Positions 36,606 through 50,428 of a stretch of DNA of 64,000 nucleotides are shown here, piece after piece. The notes under the pieces were generated by a model. It was not told the origin of the DNA, ran no database searches, and saw nothing but the letters and a program-made list of their open reading frames with translations. Source of the DNA: Daphnia pulex (taxonomy: Eukaryota; Arthropoda; Branchiopoda; Diplostraca; Daphniidae); contig NC_060023.1 of the NCBI RefSeq assembly GCF_021134715.1, positions 10,354,001 through 10,418,000 of the forward strand, in the 5' to 3' direction. Within the stretch, counting starts at the first letter, position 1; the number at the start of each line of letters is the position of its first letter. Position numbers and translations under genes: made by a program.

Positions 36606-36764
36606 ATGAACGAAAATTCAGCACATGAGCCCAGACACGATGCACATGATTCAAATGTTGTTAGCAGACAAAAAATTTTTGAATGGAATTGGTATTTGCC
36701 TATTTGGCAACCTTGTTCCTATCTATTCGGCTTTTACGAGAAGAGGAGTGGTAAAAAAAAATGA
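36606..36764 (+). other. Short open frame (52 codons) upstream of the ZDHHC gene
   Basis: ATG to TGA reading MNENSAHEPRHDAHDSNVVS then a Trp/Phe/Tyr-rich tail ending in Lys residues. No family was recognised. It starts about 160 bp after the ACSF2 copy 2 stop and ends about 125 bp before the palmitoyltransferase start, so it could be an upstream open frame in that gene's 5' UTR, or chance. Confidence 0.2.
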
Positions 36765-36889
36765 AGTGTCAAATTGGTCAAATTGTGGTTGTTTGTGTTG
36801 TTTAACTGGGAAAATTAAATATCAATGTGGCCATCCCCATCACATATTTTACGTGAAATCGTTTCTATCATTATTCGACTTCGTAAGTA

Positions 36890-39036
36890 ATGGCTGGAGT
36901 AAATAGGTTCATCAATAGTTGCGTGGCATGTGGTAATGCCTTAAAATGGATTCCGGTTGTTTTTATCGTCACTGTCATAGTATGGAGTTATTACGCGTAT
37001 GTCGTACAACTTTGCTTCAGTAAGTAATTTGTGTATCAAACTCGTTAAGTGATCTACTGAATAACATATATTTTTTTACCACTATCAAGATTTTGCTACA
37101 ACAATTGTTCAACAAGGTAATTTTTGCAAAAACTAGACATAGTATTCTGTAGACTACAATCTCGTTTTCTTCTTGTAGTATTTTACCTTGTGATATACCA
37201 TGTATTATTGGTGATGCTCAGTTGGTCATATTGGCAAACCATATTTACCCCAGTGGGGACTGTTCCAAAACAGGTAAACTATAGATAAGCTACACATCCA
37301 ATTTTAACATATAATAATCCAATGTGTTATAACAAAACAGTTTAGATTGTCAGCTGCAGATTTAGAAAGGTTTGAGCAAGCAGAAGGCTTGGAAGCACAC
37401 CAACAAATCCTTGAACAAATTGCAAGAAATTTACCTGCACTCACCAGAACACCAATTGGGCGTAAGGTTCCTTAATTATTTTGCTTATATTCTCTAAATT
37501 AACTTATTATTCCTTTAAAAATTTTCAGCAAGGTACTGTGAGAAATGTGTCCATATCAAACCTGATCGGTGCCATCATTGCAGTGTCTGTGGTGTATGTG
37601 TTACAAAAATGGATCACCATTGCCCATGGGTTAACAACTGTGTCGGATTCAAAAATTACAAATTCTTCATCCTTTTCCTGGGCTATGCGTTCATCTATTG
37701 TATTTTCGTTGCATTTACGTCACTGCCCTACTTTATCCAATTCTGGAAAGTACCGGTAATGCATACCGTCTTTCATGAACGAAAGTATGTCAAATGTTAA
37801 TTACTATTTTTTATTTATCTTTTACTAGAATGAAATTCCGGGCACCGGTAGATTCCACGTTCTTTTTCTCTTTTTCGTATCGATAATGTTTTCCATTTCT
37901 CTCGTTTCCCTATGGGGTTACCATATTTATCTTGTGCTGCACAATCGATCGACACTTGGTACGTTTTCCCCTTTTTTTAAACAAATGTTTTAGATCAGTT
38001 GATTGATGAAAAATTTCGCAGAGGCTTTCCGTGCACCAATCTTCCGCAGTGGCCCTGACAAGGACGGTTTTAACCTTGGAAAATATAACAATTTTGTAGA
38101 AGTGTTTGGCGACCGGAAATCCCATTGGCTACTTCCAGTCTTTACAAGGCAAGTCTAATCTTCTTATTTTAATTTGCTTGGCTTTAGACGTACGAAAAAT
38201 CTGCTTTCCCGGGAAGACTTTGCTTTTTGTTGTTCTTATTGTTACACGTCCAATTTTCTTTTGCTATTCGCGTTGTGAAAGTGGGAAGAATCTTTATATG
38301 TTTCCGTCCAGAAAAGAAATGGAGTGATCGTCATGTTTTTCTCCGGGCTCAGTATATTAGTCTTCATTTTCTCGCGATCGATGCAATTGTCGTTTCGTGT
38401 GCTCAATGTTTTGTTTTGTTTTTATTTTGGCAACTATTCCCTTTTCTTTTATTTCACTTTTTTTTTTTCGTTTTTAGTTTGGGCGACGGCATTATTTATA
38501 AAAGTTGTCACCTGGCCACTCCTGTAGTAGCTTCCACGCCCACCACAATCTACAGTTCTATGGAAACTACCTCTCCTCTTGCTACCGCTAACACCTTGTC
38601 TTCTCACAATCCTGATCCTCAGCACACGACGGAGACGGCTTTGAAGTACGCTTATTGATTCAAATTTTTTTTTGTTTTCGTGATAGTTGGTCCGATTCTT
38701 TTCTTGCTTTTCTTTGGTTAAGTTGAATTACGCCGGACTCGCAGATTGTACCTTATTTCTTGATTTATCAATTTGTCTATTCTATATTTGTTTTACAGTA
38801 TGGGCGATGGAGTTACCTTTCCACAACGACACATGGACGAAGATGAAGATTCACTACTGGGTGCTAGAAGCCAGCGCTGGATGGAAGAGGGTGGCGTTGA
38901 AAACACACGCCTCGAGACTAATCCCTATCGTATATTTTTAAAAACTATTCAATGGTTTAGTTAGCCTTCTATTAACAGTTCTTTTTTTTCTTTTTCAGAT
39001 GTAGTGAACTTGGATCCTTTAGTCCAGACGGTTTGA
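36890..39036 (+). CDS. ZDHHC15: DHHC palmitoyltransferase, ZDHHC15/2/20-like (9 exons)
   Basis: Exons: 36890-37019, 37090-37116, 37179-37273, 37341-37461, 37529-37755, 37829-37958, 38022-38148, 38799-38929, 38999-39036; 341 codons plus TGA, close to human ZDHHC15. It transfers palmitate to cysteines of membrane proteins at Golgi or plasma membrane. The cysteine-rich domain in exon 5 reads [20 protein letters not shown], then [18 protein letters not shown] with the catalytic DHHC. Four hydrophobic segments are visible: two before and two after the DHHC domain (about [61 protein letters not shown]). Exon 7 ends in a GC donor (ACAAG/GCAAGT). An alternative exon at 38478 can replace or precede exon 8. 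The 5' donor of exon 5 has a near alternative at 37746. Confidence 0.92.
38478..38658 (+). CDS. Alternative C-terminal exon of the ZDHHC gene
   Basis: After a TTTTTAG acceptor the exon reads in the correct phase from exon 7: [20 protein letters not shown] and on to TALKYAY followed by TGA at 38656-38658. It parallels the downstream exon 8 at 38799, which begins [12 protein letters not shown], so both begin with the family's S-L/M-GDG element. A GT at 38646 would also allow splicing onward in phase 2. The two exons therefore look duplicated and alternative, giving different C-terminal tails (Ser/Thr-rich here, acidic DEDEDSLLG there). Confidence 0.65.
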
Positions 39037-39278
39037 AAGCCGAGTATTTACCAAAATCTTTTCCGTTCGCCATCGTTGGTTTCTCTCTTCATACACGAGC
39101 TTTATTATGTGTTTTGACTGGGGGAAATTAATTAAGGCACCTTTCTGTCCGACGTTCGATGCATGGTCGCATTCACACGTGCAATTTCAGTTGTCATTAA
39201 TTCCGATCCTGTTTTTTTGTTTATTTTATTTGTGTGTATGTGTGTGATGTAGATAAATATTACAACTCAATCAAGGTA

Positions 39279-42943
<3,665 letters not shown>

Positions 42944-44338
42944 GACTATAAGCACTGGGCAGGTTTAGAGGGTAGATATGAAACGTTGTTTACGTCGTCC
43001 CTGATCTTTTTCTTGAGTCTTGGGGGAAGACTTGGGAGGTAAAAATGAACAAGAAAATTTACATTTTTTAGTGTCAATCGTCACAACGATGTGTGTGGGC
43101 AACAGGATTTCATACCGAGAGTTCTAAAATTGATCCGAAAGAGGAAATCCTAAGTCGGCCAACATGTAGTTAAGCCCATGCTGTTTGGTTCTTTCCTAAA
43201 TGCGGGAATTTTCGTCTGCTATTTGAAAAAAAAAAATTATGCGGAAGCTTCCGCCTTTTTAATTACTTTGTATGAAGTTGTGAACATTTAAAAAACGTTC
43301 AAGTGTCTCTTTCGAAAACATACAAAATCAATGCTAATACACAGCCCCAAGTTTTAATCCAGAATAAAAATTATACATGAAAGGAATTAATAAATAACTG
43401 CGTCATCAAGTGGAATTTTCACGCAACTTTTCGGTTCGGCAACTTCGAAATGTCGAGATTTTAATAGCTTTCATTTGAGAGTGCTATCGAAGACTAGTTG
43501 CCGAACCTTAGAAAAGATTTAACAACTATTATCGACAAGATTTCGTTAATAAAACAAATTCAAAGTCCCAGCGATGAATAACCCCAATTAGCATGATTAG
43601 ATTCCGAGAGTTCCGTATCCTTTACAGAGCACGCAACTAACAAAGAAAAGACTGAATAGGACATTTCGTGACCAAGTCCCTCGTTCTTTTTTTATATGTA
43701 TCCGACATCAACCCGGGAAAATCCTATTTTAACTTGCTCACAAGAAAATCTCTATTTCGAGTACAAAAGAGAATCGATTCGAAAAAAGAAATGAATCGAT
43801 AGATGAAAAAAAGACTCGCCAACATTAAGGTTGTTAAGGCTGTTGAACCACGTCTTCTTTAAATAAAAGATGACGAGCGACCCGCCGCGCGCTCGTTTAG
43901 TTTCCATTTGTATAGGCCCCGCTGAGTCTTATTCCCTTTTTCACCTTCAGTCTCGCTCGAAGAACCTTCTTTTTTTTCCCAAAGTCTGTCTGCCTTCGTC
44001 TTCTTCCCCTACACGGAACGATGAAAAAGAAGAGAATAGAAGCAGGTGGTCACTCACCTCGTGCAGCACGACTCGCGAACGCTCTTATATCTTCCACTCC
44101 ATCAACCGACTTTATACCTTTCGTACTGTGTTGGCGTTTTGCTTGGAGCTTTATTTCTTTTCTTGGTCTTGTTGCTCGTCGGCGGCGGCGGCAGTCGTTC
44201 TCCAGACAGAGGATACTCCGCCAGCCATCCTGCTAGACGTCGTCTGGCCAAGCTCGGATTTGTTTGTTTTTTCGTTCGCATTCGCAAAGTGTTTGTGAAA
44301 TACATCCAGAGACAATTTTGGTTTTCTAACAAAAGGCG
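42944..44338. other. Divergent intergenic region, RECQL5 and sulfotransferase
   Basis: The two genes start head-to-head about 1.4 kb apart. A perfect 14-bp palindrome GCGGAAGCTTCCGC lies at 43241-43254; its GAANNTTC core fits a heat-shock-element half-pair. A 12-bp inverted repeat GGTTCGGCAACT / AGTTGCCGAACC spans 43433-43507 with a ~50-base loop. Open frames at 43870-44342 do not look coding and probably belong to the 5' UTR. Confidence 0.5.
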
Positions 44339-46003
44339 ATGATTTTGACATTTCGAAGATGGTGTTGGAATTCGTGCTGCGAAAGCAGCCCTCGACGGAT
44401 CGCCCAAAAGAACAAGTAAGTCTTTTGTCATTTGAGAGTCACCAGCGACTACTATACCGCCAGGGTCGAATACGGAGCGTTTGATTGATTGCTGTACTGG
44501 ATTGTTGGCAGATTCCTTCCATATGTTGTGAGTCTCGTGGCCATGAAGCTGACAGTCATGATGCTGCTAGCGTCCAATAAGCGCGGTCATCCACAAAGAA
44601 TGGGAACCGCTCTGTCAGCCGATTCTTCATTGGCGGTAACGGCGGTGGACGCGGTAGGCGAAGAGGAGATGAAGAACCGACGCTATTGGCAAATGTTGGA
44701 AAATTTGGAGGAAGCGGATATTGAGGGAACAGGAATCAACCGCACATCACCGTCCTCTATATGGTACTACCCGCCGACATTTCATTAGGCAACATAAACA
44801 ATCTATTTTACGATATGCTGGCTCATGGTGATTATTTTTTCAGGTTAATTTACAATCGCGTTCCCAGATGCGGTGGACTTACCATGGTTTTCCTGATGAA
44901 GGAATTAGCTAAAGTTAACCGATTCGCTCATCAACGACATCAGTACAGAACGCCTTGGAACAGGTCATTTTTTCTCTGCAACAAAAACGAATTATAATTA
45001 CTAAAATTACTAATCAAAAAATAGATTGTTAATTGAAGAAGAAATGAAGAACTTGGTCACATGGTTTGAATATCAACATCAGGCAAAAAGCTATGACCGC
45101 CATTTTCTCCATGTCAATTTCACGCGATTTCAACGGTTCGTAACTGATACCGAGTCTTAAAATTAAAAGACACTTAATACTATTTACTATCATTTTAGGT
45201 ACACGAAAAATCTAAGGCCAACTTACATCAATATTGTACGCGATCCAGCTGAACGCGAATACTCGGCTTTTCGCGGAAGAAGGTCGCAGGATCCACTTCA
45301 AATCACCCAAGAGATTAAACGGAGGGATGCCGCAGGAGCTGGAACGGGTTCGTGTTCGAAAGATGGATCTTCTTTGCATCAATGTTGACATTTTCATTGA
45401 TGTAGGAATGGAATGGTACACAAAATCCTTTGACGACTGCATTCTTGATGAGGATCCTGAATGTGCCTTCAACTCTTCAGAGTACACCTTCAGCCGGGCA
45501 ATTCCATATTTTTGCGGGCAGGATCCACGATGCCTGTATGAAAGAAAAATAAAAACTGCCTGATCTGTTGGCCAGCAATCCAATCACGCTCCATAATTGC
45601 TTCTCCTTTTTTCCAGGGTTCCACGCAGCAGGTGGGCATTACAACGAGCGAAATTCATTATCGAACACGAATACTCGGTGGTGGGAATCCTTGACAAGAT
45701 GAACGAGACGCTCCAGGTCCTCGAGCGTTACATTCCACGCTTCTTTGCTGGCTCTTCCAAGATCTACTACAGCAGAGGTGAACGAAACAGTTGAGAGCCA
45801 TAATTGGTTTTTAATGGCTAAAACTATATTTCGCTTCAGGTTACGGCCGGCGGCATGAGAACCGTTACATCAAGAGTAAGCCGTCCCTAAGCGAGAAGGT
45901 GTTGGCAAAATTGAGAGATTCACTGTCGGATGAGTACGAATTGTACGATTTTTGCCAGCAGCGATTGTATCACCAGTACCAAGAAACCATCAACACACAT
46001 TAG
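44339..46003 (+). pseudogene. Heparan sulfate/uronyl 2-O-sulfotransferase-like gene, frame broken in exon 5
   Basis: Exons: 44339-44415, 44512-44763, 44844-44963, 45025-45135, 45199-45535, 45617-45777, 45840-46003. The product resembles UST/Pipe/Hs2st, Golgi type II enzymes that sulfate uronic acids on glycosaminoglycans using PAPS. A hydrophobic anchor (FLPYVVSLVAMKLTVMMLLA) is near the N-terminus. LIYNRVPRCGGLTMV is the 5'-phosphosulfate-binding loop; YINIVRDPAEREYSAF is the 3'-phosphate-binding segment. The C-terminal part contains SFDDCILDEDPECAF, IPYFCGQDPRCL, RWALQRAKFIIEHEYSVVGI and LERYIPRFF. Between about 45262 and 45310 the frame must shift by one base: the incoming frame ends at TGA 45386-45388, while family motifs continue in the other frame. 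No intron can explain this. It is either a sequencing/assembly indel in a live gene or a young pseudogene; all splice sites remain intact. Confidence 0.75.
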
Positions 46004-46228
46004 AAGTGGAAACCCTGCGTCCAGCTGCAATCACAACACAGAATATGCTTTGACTAAAAAATTTAAAAAAAAAAATGGAAGTTTTACATTAAGGAGCCTT
46101 CGGAGAGCGAACAATAATTCTTCCCTCAAGGCCACAGAGAGGGAATAGCAACAAACATGTCAGCATCATTATGTGAGTGCGGAACAAGACCTTGTTCTGT
46201 CAGTCAAAAGAGAGCTTCAATTTTGTCC

Positions 46229-48403
46229 TCAGACGAACCAAGAACGATATTCGTGCGGCAGAGCGCCTCGTCGAGCGTAAAATGTGTGTTTAGGAGAGAA
46301 GCGCAAGAAATTAGTCACATTTGACGTGTAAACGTCAGCAAAGCGGAAAAGACGCCGTGAGAAATAAGTGGGGTTGTGGTATGTTCTAAACAAGCTACCA
46401 AACTGTTCGTTGAACACATGTTTTGTATCTTTCCTATAATAAAAGAAAAAAAGTTATAATCTTAGTAAACACGACGAAGTTTCTTTATAGCCAATAAAAC
46501 AATACCTGAGTTGGTCACGCTCAGCGATCCATTCTTTAATAAGCTTTCGTGAATGTTCACCCTCGGACTCCTGAAATTGTTCGATCAACTGTTGGAGAAC
46601 TTGAAGCCAATTAACGTGCCATTTGAATTGGGATGTGTTGAGCGTTTGAATTTCTGACTGTAAAAAACGGAGAAACTCGTTAGCAATAACAAAATGACAA
46701 TGATTAATGACCAAACATCTGGACAATAGGAAGTAGAACATTACAGTGAGTTCTTTAATAATGGCACCCGTTCTCCAACCATGCATCAAGGAAGCATCCG
46801 CTAAATCAGTGTAGGGGTGATCTCCAAAATACAGCACCGATCCGCCTTTCCATCCGGTCATATCTTGAAGTTGTCTGACGGTACCCTGAAGTGAAACAAA
46901 CAAAATAGTATTTAAACAAACATTCATGCTTTATAAAAGAGTCGAATATCTCACCTCGGTGTAGACTTGTCCTTTTTCTAACTTGCGTACTTTATCCCAT
47001 ACATGATTTTGGTGGTTGAGGTCGTAAATTCGAAACGGGCGGTTTTTATCTGTAAAAAATTTTGGCTTTCGTGCTTGCACTATAACGACATCAAAAATAT
47101 CTCGCCAATGCTTGCCAATCAGGTACTGCATTCCCTTATTTCTGTTGACCGATAAATAAATGCAGTTGATCTTTTAAGAAAAGAACGACAATGAATTGAA
47201 AACTAAACAAATATAAAACTACTAATTACACAAAGTTGAAAGGGCTATTTGTAACCAAGAAGAGTTTTTTCCCGGCGTTAATTAGTCTATTGAAAAACAC
47301 TTCCAACTGAGGATCTTTCTCAAGATAATCCTCTGGTTTGTTTTGCACAATTTGATGCATAACTGGATGGATACTTTGCACTGCATTCTAATATAAAAAA
47401 ATAATAATAATAAAGGATCACAAATTAAATATGAATGAATTCTGCAATTTTACTTTAACATCCCTAAAGAGGATATCAGGATGGTAGTCTATGTGGTTGT
47501 TGACAAAATATTCTGTAGCATTGCACAACAAGGACATTTCAGGCACTGAAAATAAATCAGCTAACTGGGCCATCTTTGAAGAACCCTAATATTTTAATTG
47601 AAAGTATTTTAAAAGTAAAGCCAATTGTTGATATATAAAACCTTAACAGTTAACACACCTGCTGGGATCCATTATGAACATATGATTCTAAGTAGTCAGC
47701 TGGAATGTAATGCTGCCCATATAAATTTAAAACTTCTTCATCAGAAAGTGGAGTAAGTCCCCTATAAACACATCCCAACTGAATTTGATGGAAGGAGTCC
47801 ACCTTTAGAAGCAATCCTTTTCCAATGTCAAAGTGAAGACCTCTCACAGCAAAACCTGGCTGGTAGTTTAGCTTAAGGATTTCAGAAGGATACTAAATAT
47901 TTTTTTCAAAAAGATTGTTTAAAATCAATCCAAATCCATCAACAACCAAATTTAAATGTAAATACTTTTAGCTTCCGGACTAGAGTTTCACGACCAAGAT
48001 TGTAGATGAGGTGATCAACTGATTCTTTGTAACATGCTAGAGTGTAATCGTAATCAAACCCATACACAGAAACATTTTTCAGGTCTAATTCATTTGTGGC
48101 AAAGACCCCATCAACTTCAACATCGGGGGGAGGTTTTTTCCCTAAAAACAAAAAATTTGAACTTGTAACTTACTTTGTAATACTTTGTAATAACTAACAT
48201 AGTAACATAATCTTGTGATAACTGATATTTCAAACCACTATACAAACATTACCTTTGCAGTATGCTTTGGCATTTTCATATGCATTTTCAAGGGCAGTTA
48301 CGTTAGAAACAAAATACTTCTGAATCGGAAAAATCGTGGATGGTAAAATATACTTAGGGGTTCGGGAGTGTTTGAAAATTCTTTGCCCTAAAAGACTGCA
48401 CAT
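46229..48403 (-). CDS. NT5DC3: NT5DC-family HAD hydrolase (5'-nucleotidase domain-containing, 9 exons)
   Basis: Exons in transcript order: 48253-48403, 47966-48141, 47659-47892, 47454-47585, 47230-47387, 46955-47141, 46745-46885, 46506-46657, 46229-46433; 511 codons plus TGA. It belongs to the cytosolic-IMP-GMP-nucleotidase-like HAD group (NT5DC2/3); substrate is not established for this branch. HAD motif I is [12 protein letters not shown] (DxDxT), motif II lies in [13 protein letters not shown], the lysine region is RKPKFF, and motif III is [16 protein letters not shown]. The N-terminus ([19 protein letters not shown]) is basic and could be a mitochondrial presequence. The C-terminus ends [10 protein letters not shown]. 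The exon 6 acceptor was chosen (47142) because it joins [11 protein letters not shown] in phase. Confidence 0.9.
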
Positions 48404-49341
48404 TTTGTTGTTGGGAAACTTGTATAAATAACTAACTTAAGCTAAAAACAATGTTATTGATTCTGCAACTGTGCTCCCGCGTGCTCGCGCTGTTGCGAAG
48501 TTGAAGACTGTAGTGTCAAAATCTTTTTTTATTAAAAAAAAATATTATTAGTTATAAAGTATTATAAGTAATTATTTTGATAGTTTTAAGTGCAATTTAA
48601 AAAAATTATGCAATGTTTTTATAAGTCTAGAAATTCAGCAACAAGAAAAAAAAATAGTCCGATCGGGCTCGAAATTCAAACAGGATGATGAATGAAACAA
48701 AGTCCATTTTCTATTGACAGGATTTTGTGTGGAAATGTTTAATGCAGAATTATAATGTTGGGTATCAGCACTCGGCTAGTTGGTATCACGTTTCTAGCTA
48801 AAGTTGACTTCTGCGTCGTATAATTAAGATCGCCTATCATTACCGTTCACTCGTAGTCCAAACTCCAAAGGCCCAATGCGCAGTCAATGAAGTACTACGA
48901 GTGTCTACTCAAGTCGGATACCACTCCTTCTGTTTTGCTTGTTTCAATAAATCTTCCCATCAAACAACTCGAATTAATTCTTATCTAATTACCTTTAAGT
49001 GTGTAATACGACATTGCCGTCCACCATCATCTCTAGGCCTACGTCATATGAATTTTCATCACGTAAATACAAAGGTTATTAAGCACGTTTACCGCATATT
49101 TAACGCTGACACAATTGAAATGTTGTTTTCTCAGGTTTCTTTATTAATTTATTCACAATCAAAGTTTACATGTATATCAGAAATTAAGACTTAAAAAGTC
49201 TCTTCTGAAGTATGATTTTGTGCATTGCCGCGAATTTTTAACAGTTGCATATTAAGTTTCGAAATGCATGAAAATACTTATAACAACGATCAAGGAATTT
49301 TTAATTGTAACAATACAATAACAATGGTGAAAGTAGCAAAA
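48404..49341. other. Intergenic region between NT5DC and BEN-domain genes
   Basis: AT-rich sequence. It should contain the NT5DC promoter (minus strand) and the BEN-domain gene 3' UTR. No coding exon, repeat or RNA gene was recognised. Confidence 0.5.
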
Positions 49342-50428
49342 TTAACTTTGTTGCATCATCCAATGTGATGGATTGAGACTTGCTGTTCTAATCTGTAATT
49401 GCCTCTTATCCCGCAGCTTATTTCCCATTCGCTGTTTTACTTGAGGTATCGTAACATGTGGGAAATTGGCTGTAATGAAATCTAGAGAAAACATTTCATC
49501 AGATCACTTGGTATCAGTCATAATTCAAGGGCATTTACCAATCAATGCCGATGTTTTACATGCATCCAGTGGCTGCTTCGAAGTATTTATTCCGGTTACA
49601 CTGCAACTGAGCATTTCTTCTTCCGTAAATAGACACTCCATGAGGTTACCAATAATCTTCTTGTAATTTGATGTGTGCAAACAAGCTTTATTCAGTTGCT
49701 CCTCAGATAAAAATTGGACCAATGCCTAAATTTAACAAAATCTTTGATTAATTTGTTATCTCGATTGACTGACTGTATCTTGAATAAAATTTTACCATTG
49801 AAGAACCATTGGTATTATTTATCTTTTGTTCTTTTGCTGTTCGTTTGGCTGATTTCCTCGTTGGTGGACACAATTCTGAGAGTGTTTCTCTTTCTGAAAC
49901 GGATTCTTCATTCCCGATTCCCGATTCCCTGGATCGAGGAGCAGCAACAATGGAATTTGTATTTACTGAGGGGGCATGTTGTGCTTGTCCACTCAGCAAA
50001 TCAATCATTTTAGGGAATGCTGTGAAGATCAAGTAAATGAACAACACATTCTTACTTTTAAATAAAAATTAACTTACTCTCTTGAAGTTTCCAATTGAGA
50101 TGCATTAATGTAGCATTTTCTTTCTTCAATTTTTTTACTTCTTTTTGTAGACGTTTGACTTCTGAAAGTAGCCAACTTTGTTGTCCTGAACTAGGCTGCA
50201 TGACAACTGATTTTCGCTTCCTTCTGTGGTTCATACCATGTTTCTATAAATGTGAAGAAAGAATACATTTAAAAATTAAAAAATGCACAATTTATTCAAA
50301 AAATTATTTAAATGTCAACCTACATCATTGATTAGGACTTGACAGAGATCATGATTCATCACTGGACCATCACTCGATGATGATGATGAAGAAGATGACG
50401 AGGAGGATGATGATGATGAAGAACTCAT
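49342..50428 (-). CDS. Small BEN-domain protein with coiled coil and poly-Ser start (5 exons)
   Basis: Exons in transcript order: 50324-50428, 50078-50243, 49796-50019, 49539-49725, 49342-49481; 273 codons plus TAA. The first ~20 residues are almost all serine, encoded by a TCA/TCC/TCT run. Residues about 35-50 carry a basic patch (NHRRKRKS), followed by a Leu/Lys coiled coil (LLSEVKRLQKEVKKLKKENA). A Ser/Lys-rich linker (TRKSAKRTAKEQK) follows. The last ~100 residues fit a BEN domain (ACLHTSNYKKIIGNLMECLF, EEEMLSCSVTGI, LDACKTSALIDFI, NFPHVTIPQVKQRMGNKL), a DNA- and protein-binding fold of transcriptional repressors. No other domain. Which BEN family member it corresponds to cannot be told. 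Confidence 0.82.

Noticed and set aside
38227-38658. 143-codon frame taken as one exon
   Set aside because: Its first part lies in ZDHHC intron 7; only the section after the acceptor at 38477 matches the GDG family element.
43870-44342. Long open frames just before the sulfotransferase start
   Set aside because: Three overlapping frames with no domain; the first exon starts at 44339 with a phase that fits exon 2, so these are probably 5' UTR.
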